Origin: Pelodera strongyloides
Lineage: Eukaryota > Nematoda > Chromadorea > Rhabditida > Rhabditidae
Assembly (NCBI GenBank): GCA_036852015.1
Contig: JAANDG010000242.1
Span: 1 to 64,000, forward strand
Length of the DNA: 64,000 nt
Direction: 5' to 3'
Below the pieces are notes generated by a model. That model was not told the DNA's origin. It saw only the letters and a list, made by a program, of their open reading frames with translations, and did not search any database. Within the stretch, counting starts at the first letter, position 1; the number at the start of each line of letters is the position of its first letter. The position numbers and the translations under genes are program-made. This document shows positions 23,401 through 36,236 of the stretch, one piece after another.

Positions 23401-26400
23401 ATACAGTAACAAATGCGCACATGCATACCAAGACACAGACACCAAGCAGATGCACACTTTGACACCATAGCTACAGTAACCATGTCATCAGACTTACGTC
23501 AACTCTCGCCGATGAGATTCCCATATTCCGATAGCTGTTGACATTAATCGAGAAGTTGTTGTCCTCTGTCACAACAATCACGTGCACGACCTTGTCACCA
23601 ACTTGATTAGCTACTGAAACGTTAACATGAACCAAAATACAGTAACACAGCGGTGCAATGAACCTGAATACAGTAGGACACCGTCAGCCTTGCTTCTGTC
23701 CATCTCATACACACTTTCGGTCTACTTTTTGTGAGATATGGCACTCGATATTGATAGTAAACCTGCGTACAACACAACCTGATAATTATGCACAAATAAT
23801 TGTGTTGTTCGACAGCGTACACTTGGACAATTGCTGCTAGATTCAAATGTAAAAACACTTCTCACATTCTTGACGCGTCTGCAGGGCAGTCTTCAGAATA
23901 CGGTCATCATTCTTCACGATCGGAAACCCTTCCAACGGACGATTCGCCTAAAGAACGCACAGTACAGGACATCAGAGAGCATTAGGCTTATTCTTAGACC
24001 CAAAATCCAAAGTTCACTCTTCCCCCACTACGAGACCCAGAAGCACGAGTGCTCTACATCGTTGATCATCCATATATTGACTCAACTTCAATCATACTAT
24101 AAATGATGGATAGCTCACGCACTGCGCATTAAAGCGAAATTCGGTTTTCGCCGGTTTTTGAAACACATTGTGGACAGCTGAATTCTTACGTGTTTATTGT
24201 ACTGTGTAGTGAACGGATCCGGATGTAGTAAGCACATCTAAGTATATTTCAATTTACTCGAAGATAGCTCGATTTTTTATTCTAATTTATGTTCATTTGC
24301 ATAAGCTGCATAAGGATGCTGGTGTTTAAAAACCGGCCGGTATTTCGCTTTAACATGGCGTAAGTCACTTATAAATAAAAGTGGAAAGTACTTCCAAATC
24401 CGATGACCAAAACAAAGTGTTTCAGAGAAAAAGTTTCAGCTAGACGGACATGCAGTGGATAGTAACGTATTGGAAAAGGTGTCATCAATCGAGTGTCAAA
24501 TTCTACACTCACCGAAAGGGAGGTTTCAACATGAACATGGCGCGAAAAGTCCCTGGAATGTCGGTCCGTATAGTCACGAATCAGGCGATTTGCTTCACGA
24601 GCCACGCACTGAAAAATACTGTCATTCATAGAAAACTGGAGGAACTTTGATTATGGTTCCCTGGTTTTTGTTCAAGGGCCGGCCTATTTGGTGTCCACTT
24701 GGTGACCCTATCGTGAGCAAGTTTTTTCATCGAAAACCGTTCTCAACTGGTCACCAAATGGTTTTTGATTTCCTGGTGTTAGTGTCTGTCTACCCCCTAG
24801 TGAATTTGAGTAAACCCTCTTCCTGAGCAAAGTGTACTTTATCCTAATATAAACTTTACATAAACTTTATATACACCCTCAAACTGTAAAAACTGCATGC
24901 ATATCTTGGTGAGTTACTTGAATGGGAATGCATACATCTCCCAGAAATATACAAGATTCAAAAGCTTACCGCAGCAGCCTTCTTCCAAGGTTCCGATGAC
25001 AATTTTAGTCCGTCTAATTCAGAAATGACTGCCTGTGGTATCACCGCGTCGATAGCAACTAAAGCGATGTAATGAAATGTTGGTTTTTGTTAAGACGTAT
25101 GCTGTACAACCTCAATCCCATCTTTTGTATGAAAACGAATATAGTTTGACTGATAAACGCGCAGTTATTTGCATAAGCTACACCGGAATGCAGCATAGTT
25201 TGAAAACCCGGCTGTTACATCGCTTTAGAGTAAATGTCTATACAACCACTTTTTATGTTAACTATTGAGACCACGAGACACCTACGTCAAGTTTCTGCAT
25301 TCTACCCGCCTTACAATTAGTCCAAAAAAGCGAGACCGACCGGACATACAGATAGTAAAAGCTACATAAAATACAGTACCCTGTTTGAGTCTCCTCAGCA
25401 GCACGGTTCCCTTAGGATGCATCAATCCACACGTGTCGAATACTACAACAAATGGTTGTGCGGTCGACATCGACGATGCGTTATCTGAAGATGTGGAGTT
25501 GTAGGCGTCATTCACGTCGCGAGCCCGCTTCCTCGCATCGGGCTCCACATCAGCGGAGATCTGCAACGGAAAAGTTGTAAAACAAAAAAGGTAAGGCTAC
25601 ACATATCTTCGCAAGAGAACCTAACTCTAATTGAGTCTCTCGCGCCTGCAATAGGCGGTCCCGCTGCGGTCATCCTTAGGTTTTCACAACAACGAAAAGC
25701 TGTAAGCTGCAGCATAAAGTAGTGCCAGATAGTCTCGAGGGCCTTTTTATACATATACCGGACCCAGATTTCTACAAAGTCTAGGCCATTACCATAATTG
25801 ATCCTAAATGCAGAAGTTTATGTGTTGTGTGCATGAGTGCTTTTCACAAAGAAAAATCTACATAGGTAATTTACGCTTATCTACGGGTTTAGGCTTAGGC
25901 TTAGGCTTAAACAATGCACATACAACTCACCGATCTTTTCCTCTTTCCAGTTCCTTGCGAAGAGTTGTCAACGGAGTGCTAAAATATATTCATACATTAA
26001 ATATAAACCTAATTTTCCTAATGTTTCATGTGCAGCTCTAAGGCACAGCAAGTCGATGCTTACCTATTCATCCTTGCGTATGAAATCAAAGTTTGATATT
26101 TTTGTAAAATAAACATACACACGTAAAGTAGAGCGATAAGCCTATCTCTACAGTACATTTTGAGTTGGTATACCGTAAGCCAGGCCAACTCTTGTACAGC
26201 ACACACAAACAACATACCGATCTTCGTTTTCTCTTCCTATTCGCCTGATCGTTTGCTCTTTCGGCATCTATTTGATTTTCTTTCTCCGCACCGTTGACGT
26301 GCCCGACAACATGCGCCTTGACCAAATTGTTGACGATAACATGCGCCAAGTGATTCCCATTCATCACATTTTGTTCTAAACAAGTATTTAATTGCAGAAT

Positions 26401-27425
26401 ATCAACAATACTCAGGTCACTCGTCGTTGGCGTGCGGTCATTTATAAAGCACGCGTGCCTTTCGACTTAAATGACCGCACACCAGCGAAAGTCAGCCGTC
26501 TAGAAGCATGGCACAATCAAACAGGAACAACATCACAATGAATACTTCAAAGTGTAAAAATTTGACTTTTTCTGTAAAAAACTAACAGTAAGCTTGTTAC
26601 CTTGTTACTAAGTCATTTGATAAGGAAAGAATAAACGTACGATAAGTTCCTCCATTCGACTGATATTGTTCAGAAGGACAATAATTTACTCTTGTAAATA
26701 TGCGGCGCATGTCTTGCGCTCCAACCGGGGGCATCGCCATCTGACTTCCTAGAATACTACCATTTAGTCTAGAAAAACATAACAAGTAGTGAAATAATGT
26801 AATAATACTATATTCTAGGCCAGTCGCATACAAATTTGCCCCCTGTGAACCCAGTTCACGACTTCAAGAAAGTACTGTAGATATAATAAAGCAATTGTCT
26901 ACCGATAATAACATGACAAAATGTATATGCGTTTTTTTTTAATTAAAAATAGTGTTTTGCGCTCAGCCGCTCAGTTGCCGTTTTGTGGTGATCCATCAGG
27001 GCGCATTCGAGTTGGACATTTTCCGGAAAAGAAAAGAAAAAAGTGGTTCGAGATGGACACCCAGAAAAAAATAATACACGCAAAATAATTGTCGAAAATG
27101 CAATTGTACCGTAATTGAAACTAAAATCAATCGATCATTTGCATGTGTATGCGTGGCAATTGCATTCTTTTCTGGTGAAATCCATCTCGAACCAAAAGTT
27201 TTCTTTTCTTTTCCGGAAAATGTCCAACTCGAATGCGCCCTCATAGTAGGCTGTATAATTATAATGGACATTTCAATTACAAAAACGCACAACTGGAACT
27301 AATCAGAAAGTTACAAACACAGTTACAAAGGGAACAATTCATAACATACCATCTCTCGGCCTGAGACTGTATCTTCTGCTCCTATTCGTAACGTTGGAGT
27401 AAACTCGAGGAAACGAGTGGTACAT
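20482..27425 (-). CDS. PIN-domain protein A, SWT1-like
   Basis: PIN domains are metal-dependent RNA nucleases; SWT1 is a nuclear endonuclease in mRNA quality control. About 16 exons with agreeing phases give roughly 600 residues. The N-terminus (ATG 27425, just after a TTGTAG acceptor) is basic and NLS-like: NRKRKRRS, GKRKRS. The PIN domain reads FVVVFDTCGL (about 25430), VIPQAVISELDGLK (about 25020), CVAREANRLIRDYT (about 24600), NDDRILKTAL (about 23910) and VIVVTEDNNFSINV (about 23570). Its four acidic positions (D, E, D, D) are kept. A proline/glycine-rich stretch (about 22690-22094) and helical segments such as HMQTFHTFWNKVVKAARFL (about 20970) follow. It ends at TGA 20482. It is closest to PIN gene B, its upstream neighbour. 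The SWT1 assignment rests on domain pattern only; another PIN family member is possible. Confidence 0.82.
20735..20916. mobile_element. TTAA-type MITE, CCGGCCGG family, copy 3
   Basis: TTAAGGCGAAATACCGGCCGG at the left and CCGGCCGGTGTTTCGCTTCAA at the right. The AT-rich core includes TCGATTTTTTATTCTAATTT and TTTGCATATGCAGCATAAG. Its right end lies about 10 bases from the splice donor of a PIN gene A exon. Confidence 0.8.
22838..22894. repeat. GC-rich hairpin in PIN gene A intron
   Basis: CCGCCACAGGG...CCCTGTGGCGG, with an inner GCCG/CGGC pair. It is short, with no matching copy noticed elsewhere in the window. Confidence 0.5.
24129..24353. mobile_element. TTAA-type MITE, CCGGCCGG family, copy 4, with a 50-bp foreign insert
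   Basis: Ends TTAAAGCGAAAT and ATTTCGCTTTAA. It is longer than its relatives because of a block at 24201-24250. That block is the exact inverse complement of 21172-21221 and replaces core sequence seen in copies 3 and 6. It lies in an intron of PIN gene A. Confidence 0.8.
25889..25909 (+). repeat. Short interstitial TTAGGC repeat
   Basis: Three and a half copies of TTAGGC, the telomere unit of most nematodes, in a PIN gene A intron. A two-copy run is at about 37570. Short runs can arise by chance or by break repair, but the match fits a nematode source. Confidence 0.6.
26432..26480. repeat. Short hairpin with GTGCGGTCATTTA arms
   Basis: GTGCGGTCATTTA at the left and TAAATGACCGCAC at the right, with GGCGTG/CACACC-like extensions. 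It lies in a PIN gene A intron. It may be a tiny MITE remnant. Confidence 0.45.
26999..27240. mobile_element. MITE with GGGCGCATTCGAGTTGGACA ends, TNA target duplication
   Basis: 242 bases with inverted ends GGGCGCATTCGAGTTGGACA and TGTCCAACTCGAATGCGCCC. It is flanked by TCA on both sides. The copy at 57210-57450 is flanked by TAA on both sides. A three-base TNA duplication is characteristic of PIF/Harbinger-type elements. There is no coding sequence. It lies in an intron of PIN gene A. Confidence 0.8.
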
Positions 27426-27444
27426 TTGACCTACAACAAATTCA

Positions 27445-27737
27445 TGGGGTTTCCATGTATGCGATTCGCACCTGCGAAAATGTCAAACCGCTGTCCATGT
27501 TCGAGTCGATGTAAATGACAAGGTCCCGTAGCGATTTTGGATCTAGTATGGATCTATTTCAAAATAGTACGGATTTATTTCGAATAGTATGGATCTGATA
27601 CACTTTCGCTGCAGGACCATGTCAAACGTGCGATTCGCATGGGTTACGGTAGGCAGTTGACATGCATGTAAAATGACTTGAACATGGACAGCGGTTTGAC
27701 ATTTTCGCAGGTGCGAATCGCATACATGGAAACCCCA
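27445..27737. mobile_element. MITE with long inverted repeats (TGGGGTTTCCATGTATGCG ends)
   Basis: 293 bases with nearly perfect arms of more than 50 bases, each including ATGCGATTCGCACCTGCG and GTCCATGTTCGAG-like words. TCA flanks both sides. Related copies are at 58578-58796 and, partial, at about 46170-46240. It ends only about 15 bases upstream of the acceptor of gene A's first coding exon. Confidence 0.75.
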
Positions 27738-29104
27738 TCAATGATAACAAAAAATCACAATAAGCCAATACACCATATCAAGCAGCCATACCAAGCAGCG
27801 ACTTAAATGGTAGACAGTAAACAAAATCAATTAACCAATAATAATAATAAATAGAAACTTGTAAGATAGGTGCAGGTCCAGACCCATGAGCAAACAAGAA
27901 CTGTGATTGGCTCTGCCTCTGCTTTGAACCAAACCCCCACCCAACCCGGCACGCCTCCCATCATCTCCCGAGGGCACATTAGATGCCGATCAATGAACAG
28001 CAATCTTCAGCCAATTCATATTCAAACCAAACGAAAAATAGTGACTCACCCTATACAAAGATTCCATTGCACATGCCATGTTACCATGCAAATTGCATCG
28101 GCACACCCCAGCATAATTGTCAACCGTTCTAAATAATGACATGTACTTCGCTATTTAAATATTTACTAAATAAACAAAAGACAGCATTGCGACCAACGAT
28201 ATAACTTAACTTCAATAACTTATAGTTCGTTAGCAACCTATAACCCGTCACGATCTCGCTCTACAGTAACCCAACTCCAAACACAGTGTAATGATCAATC
28301 TTGGGGTACGATATGTCAACTGCTACCGACAGTACTATCACATGCCACACATAAAAAAAAACATGATCAATGTTAATAATTATTTATTATAATATTCACG
28401 CTGACTCGATGAATCGATTTTCAATCGAGCACTTGCTCACAGGTATAGACAATGTGACAATGTCTAAAGAACCATACATAATTGAAAATGCACAAAATCA
28501 AATCTCAAAGTGACTAACAAGGCAAATTAGTTAATTAATATAAAAAATAAAGTATTACGAATGGCAATCTACGAACTACGACAAAAAAAATAGAAGAGCT
28601 AACACCGGGATAACAATGAAAGCACGCATAATAGTAGAAAGAAAACATTAGAGGCTATATATGTACAATAAAGACCGTAACATCATAAGTGTTGTGCAGT
28701 TATTGTACAAGATATGTAGTAGGCAGGTAAAATACATGTAATAGGTTAAAAGAAAACATAAACAGCAATATAAACTGAAATCCAAACACACGTTAATATT
28801 AGTGGCACTCTCAGCGCTTATTCTCCAAGGCAAATAACTAATAAATATAAACAAAATCAACGTCGGTCATAACAAAAAATCTCCACGTGTATTAATATAT
28901 TATTAAAATATCCACTAACAGGTTCCAGTTCCAGAGTTCAAGAACTATAGTTAATAGGTATAATCCCAAAAAGTATATACATTAATATGTTATAATATGT
29001 ACATGAACAGAGTAATATGAACGTCTAGTGAAAAACAACACAGTTATGGGCAAATATTAAAAAACTGGACGGACTACTGACTGCTAGACTATATATGCAT
29101 TTCC

Positions 29105-29238
29105 GAGGCCGTATTCACCACTAGATTCCCTCGGGAAAATATTCCCCGGGGACAGAAAATAGCATTCGAAAGTGAGAGTCGCAGGGAAAAAAAGACAGAA
29201 TTTTCCTCTTCGGGGAATTGAGTGGTGAACATGCCCTC
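29105..29238. mobile_element. Short MITE, GAGGCCGTATTCACC family, copy 1
   Basis: GAGGCCGTATTCACCAC at the left and GTGGTGAACATGCCCTC at the right. The inner part has CCCTCGGGAAAATATTCCCC and an ACAGAAAATAGCATTC word shared with the copies at 35189, 40323 and 40804. Confidence 0.7.
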
Positions 29239-29324
29239 AAGAAGCAACGACTGAAAACTTGGTAGAGCTATCAAACGGGGACGTCCGGCACAAACACGAG
29301 TGCGACCACCTCACCGAGCTCGTC

Positions 29325-32300
29325 CTAAGCCGTGCCAACCACTTCCTTGACCATCTTCACAATTCTAGAGTGTTGTTGCTCGAACAGTTTGGAAATGAGT
29401 CTGGCATCCTGAAAGTCAATGGATAAAGACTTGGATCACATTTGTCTAGCATTATCCAAGTTTCTCCACAACCGATCAATAAACTAAGAATGAGCAGTCC
29501 AACTAATAAAACTAATTAATAAACCAATAAATAAAACAAAAGAAAAAGCCCAAAACGTACCGGAAGAACTTTGTTGCTTGGTCCTTTCACACAACGATAA
29601 GCCTTCATCAGAGCATGCCAAAACGCGGAAAATTCGCGTACGTCCACGTCATTATCCATGAAGCTAAAACAAGGAGTCTCACGTCTCACATCACAGAATC
29701 TGATCATTTCAGGGAACAACACCCCCCGGTGCTCGGGAAGCCTAAATCTTATATTCGACAAAGTTGCCGACTACCCGACGGGAGCCGAACCAGCGAGTTG
29801 CGCACGTGCAGATAACCACTACATCATCAGGTCACCGGTAACTAAACAACAACAAACCTTCGTGCAGCTCTAATCAGATGTTGGTGGGCTGCTTCTCGTC
29901 TAGTTCCGTCTCCGTCTCTGCTTCCGCTAAACAAATTACTTTAATACAAAGGAAAACTTTCCTTACATTGGACCGTACTTTCCGTACATTTCCATAATCT
30001 TACGTATGTAACCAAAGACACGAGCAGAAACTTACGCATTAAGCCCACGAAGTGTAAAGTCCACAACACTTTTAAGTGAATCAAATTCCGACTCGGGTGT
30101 GTCCCGAGCAGCCTAAAGGGCATAGCGATCAGAATTAATAGCGTTCGCAAACAGAGTGCTCTGCTCAACAAAAAATGAAATCAATAGTTATGATAAATAT
30201 CACGTACGGAACTCTTTCCTCTAAACGAGCACTCGTTCTCCTTGTTCTCATTGTCAAAGGTAATGCGCGGCATCAGCGCCATACGCCGCACACGTGATGA
30301 AGAGCCTGAATTGAAAGACCCATGAAGTACATCACAATAACTCATGCACAGTAGCAAATATACTACGATGTGATCCAAAGTAAGTTTACGTAGCTAAAGT
30401 ATCCTGGTTATTCCCACAACATGAACATTTAAAGGTAAGTTTACATGGCTAACCCAGACTGGCCATTCCCGACATATCTATAAATACATGATCAACCAGA
30501 GATGTCCATCCCAAAAATGTCAATATTCTAAACGGGTGGCCAGTGCTATACCGGTTTGTACCGTGACTGACAATGAGGCTCCGTCGACGGAAGACGTGGT
30601 TGGTTTGAAGATCTGGTACTTCCATTGACTCTATCAGCAAATCCGGAACAGCAGTTTGACACGGCGCTTCTGATGCGGGAATCTGAAACAACGTGGCATT
30701 ACATAAGGAGAAAAAAGAAAAGCAGGTTGGGATGCCTTAACTCGAAGTTATGATAAGGAAGAAGGCTAAATATATGACTACTGAATCATGTGATTAGTGA
30801 CAGTGTTACCTCCGCAGGAACAACAACACCAAACGACACAATCCATTACAATGAAGCGGTTTCTAATTTGGAGACGGGACATAATTAGTTAACGATATAG
30901 ATCAGCGGTAACAAACACCAACCCCAAGAGGTCGAAAGGGTTTCTTGTTGCTTCGACACTTCAACATTTTCCAAGATATCCCATAAAGAGTACAATCGAT
31001 TTACTCGAGACATCATCATCTAAAATGTGTGATGTGCAAAGAAAATTACATAGTTTGGAAGAACATGAGTCTCAAAGGCAAAAGAAAGACTCGGGCTCAG
31101 GTCCGTTGAAGGTGGAAGGCGATTAACGTGGATATCTGGTACGTCTTGAGTCCAACAGAACACATGCGCGTCCATACGTAGAGATAGCTAACCTCTACAT
31201 TCGAAGACGATATCCCAAGTGCCCGATAGCCGTTTACGTTGATCGATAGGTTCTTGTCCTCAGTCACCACGATCACCTGGACGACTTTGTCGCGCACGCC
31301 TCGGCACACTAAAAAATAGTTCAGTAAACAGCAGTAGAGGAAGTATACCAATGAGTAAACTATATTAGAACCCTGACTTGTGTAGATAAAAACTAGTTGC
31401 CCAATGGAAGATTGGGGGAAGTTACGGCAAAGTGCAATTCCACGCGCCACAAAACTACAGTAGCGTAGCCTCAAACTCAAGACGCTCCAAAACTACAGTA
31501 GCCTCAAACGACTACCAACTACCACCTACATGAGTTATGGGTATGCAGACAAGTGCGGAGAATCTTGTCGTCATTCTTCTCGATTGGAAACTGATCGATT
31601 GGACGGTGCGCCTACAACATAACATTGAGGTGTTTTATGGCTTGCAACTTGAGAAAGGCTCCTAAACCTCACATCGTCACTACGTAAATAGGAGTTGGAA
31701 AGTATTTTCGACAGAGAGAGAGAGAGAGAGTTACACTCTTGAGGATTGTAAAGAAGCAAAGACGAATAAGAAAACTATAAGAACTTGTATTTCGTACAAA
31801 TCAGTTCACGTACCGCCAGCTTGGTCTCAATATGGAGATGTCGGGAACACACTTTCGATCCGGCGTTCGTGTAGTCATGAATCTGCCAGGAAGCTTCACG
31901 CGATGCAGTCTAAATATGAACAGTTAATTGGACACTAAGAAGCACGGGTCAAGTAGAGCTCCTCGGCTCGTTTCCTTCAACAAGAAGGAGGACGCAGAAA
32001 TTATCTTCCAATACCGATGAAACACAACTAAAGTATCTCTCAATTACCATACTATGCGGCAACGACAGGCACACATTAAAGCGCGGATCGGAGCGGCGAC
32101 CCACGCTCCAGGAGCCAGGCGCGCACCTGGCGACTGGTACTAACATAAATTAGAATAAAACTGAAACGTACAGCTGCCTCTCCACGACGGCTGTCTCCTT
32201 TTAGTCCATCCAACTCGGACATCACCGTTTGTGGAATGACTGTGTCGACGCCAGCTGCAAAGGGTTCGAATAAGGACATCTAGGGAAAAGAACTCCGCTC

Positions 32301-34044
32301 TAGGAACTAATTTCCCCAGCTTAATTTTCCGAGCCTCAAACTTTCAAGAAGGGTTAATTTGCAACAACAAAAAAAGAACCGAATTTCAGTGCTTGCCCCA
32401 CCGAGTGCCAGTATGGTTGACGTTCTTTATTTGTATTGATTGTTAACCAATAAACCGTTGTTATTATTATTATCATACCTAGATATATGTACTGTACTAG
32501 ACTATTCCATACTATGACAATACCTTGCTGTAATTTCCTCAGCAATACAATTCCTTTTGGATGAAGGAGACCGCACGTGTCCATCACTACGACAAAGGGC
32601 TCTTGTTCTTGTGACTGCTTCGGAGTCTCTGTCCCGCTGAATATCGTCTCCGACGGCGGCGTGGTTGATGAGAGAACCCTCGTCCGTTTGAAACCAGCCG
32701 GAGCTGTGGGTGAAGGCAGATCGACAGAGTGCTGTAAAATATGTCAGATCAGATTCAGAACTTAAAGCGAAATACCGGCCAGTTTCTGAAACGCATCGAG
32801 TACTCCCTGATTTACTATGCTTCATATGCAAATGAGCACAAATTTGAATAAAAAATAGACCCCAGTAGACCCCTTTTAGCATAAGTGCATAAGAATGCTG
32901 ATATTTGAGATGCGTTTCAAAAACCGGCTGGTATTTCGCTTTAAAGGAGGAGGCTCACGAAACATACGCCCTCTATTTCTTTCCTTTTCGAAAAGGATGA
33001 TGGGTTTATCTTATCTTCCAAAAATGAAATCACTACGACATCACAACACGCACAATTCCTATAAGATCCAAGTCGCAGAAAAGGGGTATGTTGACATAGC
33101 TTAGTGGGACACCATTAGGATTTCATCATAACACAATGCAAAACAAAAAAACCGAAACCGTTAACTCACAGCTCTCCGTCTCTTCCGGTTCTCAATAAGT
33201 GTGATAGTCTTCTGGTCCTCCTCGTTATTAGTGTTGTCGACGTTGGCGTCCTTAACCAGGTGCACAACACGGCGCGGGCGCACGGCGGCAGTGTTCACTA
33301 CAAGGGTGCCTTGTGGTTCCGCTTCCGGTTCTTGTTTCGTGTATTGCTTCGGTTGCCTCTGATGCTCCTTATTCCGCTCAATCTCAGACGTCGACTCCTC
33401 ACCAGCGTCGTCCAAGCACAGGTTGGCCAACTCGAAAGATAGTTCGAATACTGAAATGAAAAGTACGATAGAAAAGAAGGGAATATATCCTCAAATAGCA
33501 GGCAAAGACCCCTACTATACGTCAAACGGTCAAACGGTCAAACTGACACAACGTTTTATAAACATAAACATCCACACATGTGCTCAAATGATTCCCACAA
33601 GAATACAAATTCAGAACATGACAGACATAGAAAATGACACTCACTAGAATCGGCGGGACGTTCAATTCTGCGTTGTCGTTGTCCACTGTTGAAGCTGACA
33701 CATCTGCTGGTTTTCCTCGGTTGCTCGCCCATAACGACACGCAAGAAGGGCCTTCGCGGGCTACTTGAGAGAACTGTAATAAGAGTAGTGATGGTAAACA
33801 ACTAAGCTATACGCACAGTGAAGGTAGATCACCGTGGAGTTACAATCCTATGCTGAGCATTTCTCGGATGATACTAGACATATAGACAAAGACTGCTATT
33901 GGAGTTCTTGAACAAAGGCAAATGCGCAACTTCAACTGCTGGTCGTAGATATATACGGTAAGTTTATGAACATCAACTGCAAATCATACCTTTTAAAGAA
34001 CTTCCAAAAGCACGAGTGACAATGGGAGCACTATGCGGCATCAT
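29325..34044 (-). CDS. PIN-domain protein B, SWT1-like, close paralogue of A
   Basis: Predicted metal-dependent RNA endonuclease. About 15 exons give roughly 590 residues. The ATG-ATG start (34044) lies about 24 bases after a TTTTTTTAG acceptor, a likely trans-splice site. A disordered, charged N-terminus ends in NRKRRRA, at the same place as the basic block of A, and both genes then continue with HSVD. PIN motifs: FVVVMDTCGLLHPKG (about 32570), VIPQTVMSELDGLK (about 32230), REASWQIHDYT (about 31870), NDDKILRTCLHT (about 31560) and VIVVTEDKNLSINV (about 31255), with the acidic set D, E, D, D kept. C-terminal helical exons include REFSAFWHALMKAYRCVKGP (about 29610), matching TFHTFWNKVVKAARFL in A. 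It ends at TAG 29325. Several introns are in the same places as in A, so the two arose by tandem duplication. Confidence 0.83.
32762..32944. mobile_element. TTAA-type MITE, CCGGCCGG family, copy 5
   Basis: TTAAAGCGAAATACCGGCCAG at the left and CTGGTATTTCGCTTTAA at the right. The core has GTAGACCCC repeated twice. It lies in the intron just upstream of gene B's first PIN exon. Confidence 0.8.
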
Positions 34045-35188
34045 CGGGTTGAGTGTTATGTTAATCGTTATTCTAAAAAAAGTAGAAACATCATAAGAAA
34101 TAGCAAACTATGCGGCATCATCGGATGAATAGTACACACAAAGAAAACACACTCCTAAACAAGTAAGCTTGCTTATTTTGTAAGGGTTGAGCAATATACA
34201 ACCCGTAAATACAAATCAGCAAAGACACAGCCAAAGTTCCAAAGGATAGGAATAATGATTGATGCAGGAGCTGCCGGAAAAGAGCAAGCAACAATAACAT
34301 ACCAACGACTGAAATCATATGTCCGCGGGTTACATGTTGAATTGCACAAATCAATAGTATCCGGCCAATTACATATCAAGGACAGCAATTGTTCGCGACG
34401 ACGAAGAAAACCATTATCCGTAGTTTGGTGTACTCCTGCGGAAAAAACGCATCCGTTGATCCATATATCAACTTCAGCGTCATTTCGACTTTTCTGAAAT
34501 CTGCGATATAATTCTCAACTGTAAATGGTAAGACTAACAAATATCACGGTCGAATAGATTACTACATCTCTACACCAAGACTACTACTATAAAGGTGATG
34601 ATTGGCCCGATTAGGCTAAGAGTACGGTAATTCACAGTACTCCAGTACAAAATAGAGGATTGTTTAAAAAACTCTCAAATAACGCTTCCTAGAACTCAAA
34701 TAAGGCACTCAATGAGGTAAAATAAGAAAAATCGACATATACAGAGAAGGCATCGACATCGACATATACATAGACATTTTATACATTCCATAATCAAAAG
34801 GCTATCACAATAAAACCAAATAACACATGTTGACCAAAACAACACAATGTTCCAAACAATTCAAAAACGTTCATCAACAAATATAACTCTTTATTATGAC
34901 AGGTAAATAACTCGGAAATACTTGGAAAACAAAACAACAAAAAGAAACGAGAGCTACACTTTGAGCATCCAGAAACAGGTCAGTGAGCGTTTATAAGAAT
35001 AACAAAAACTAGGTCCAAAATGTAGGCTTATGCTTGCAAGGCCCGAAGGTCTAATTTTGATTTTTTTTATTCCGATGGATTGGATTGGGTATAGAATATA
35101 GAGATACAATTATACAGAGCAATAAAAACTACACAAGTGCAACATGCGTGGTTATCAGTTTAGGTACCCACACCTCACTCCATTATCC

Positions 35189-35328
35189 AAAAGCCATATT
35201 CACCATCACCACTACGATTCCCTCGGGAAAATAAAATATTACATGGGGACAGAAAATAGTAGTCTAACGTGAGAACCTCAGGAGAAGAAGACGTTCCTCT
35301 CGGTGAATTTTGTGGTGAATATGGCATC
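35189..35328. mobile_element. Short MITE, GAGGCCGTATTCACC family, copy 2
   Basis: AAAGCCATATTCACCATCACC at the left and GTGGTGAATATGGC at the right, with the shared CCCTCGGGAAAAT and GGGGACAGAAAATAG words. Confidence 0.65.
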
Positions 35329-36108
35329 AGATAACCTCCAAACTTACCACTGGTTACTTGATACTTGATACCCGACCCCAGGAAGCATTGGTTAACTGTT
35401 AGTGACACCGCAGACATTCGTCCTCTCTGATATAAACCCACCGATCCAAATCCAACCAAAGTGGCGCCCCTGGTAACGCTTCACGACTGGTAACGGTAAC
35501 GATTCCTGGTCACGATTGGCCGGTAGGTACATCCATCTCCGGATAAATAACAAAATAACTTGGCACGAACAAACCAATACCGTAGTTCTCAGTTCTCATT
35601 ACCTAACCATCGAGCGTAATCCAATAAGCGATGCGGGAATATCGTTGAACCAGATAGCTAGTCTTACATGCACGTGTACCTGTAACTTCGTATGTTGAGG
35701 TCGAAATATAGGTGTAGGTCCATAGATAGTAGTGACTCATGTTGAATATAGAAGAATAAATAGGAATACAGTTCTGTAAGATAGGAATATCCTATATATC
35801 CTATAACAGTGTTATTAATTGCTAGGTGATCCTAAATACTCCACAACTCACCACAAGGAGTGTTGAGACCGTAATACCTGTACCGGTGTTTCTTAACTTA
35901 TCAAAACCTCATTGGCCATTAATTAGCGCTCCGAGAATCCGAGAATCCGCTAAAAATTGCATTACTTGTCGATGAATGATTTGAGGTGTATATGACAAGT
36001 AGTCTACCTACTACTCACACGACAGTGATGTTTAGAAAGAAAGCGCACAAAAACCTACTCACAAATATGGGAAAAGCTGATGAAGGAAACTAGCCCATGA
36101 TGTGAATG

Positions 36109-36236
36109 TCTCTCTCTCTCCCCCTCCCCCTAACTCTCTCTCCCTCTCAATACTCTCTTTTCCATCTCTCTCCCCCGCCCTAACTCTTGCCTTCCCTACT
36201 TCTCTCTCGCTCTCTCTCTCTCTCTCTCTCCCTCTC
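36109..36236. repeat. CT-rich microsatellite
   Basis: About 130 bases of CTCTCT interrupted by CCCC and TAAC. Open frames through it are low-complexity and not genes. Confidence 0.9.

Larger units (their letters stand above)
27426..29324. other. Spacer between PIN genes B and A
   Basis: Holds the MITE at 27445-27737 directly upstream of gene A's first coding exon and the GAGGCCGTATTCACC element at 29105-29238. The remainder is AT-rich with no supported exon. A short block at about 27870-27990 could encode an upstream exon of gene A on the minus strand, but its frames could not be joined convincingly. Confidence 0.5.
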
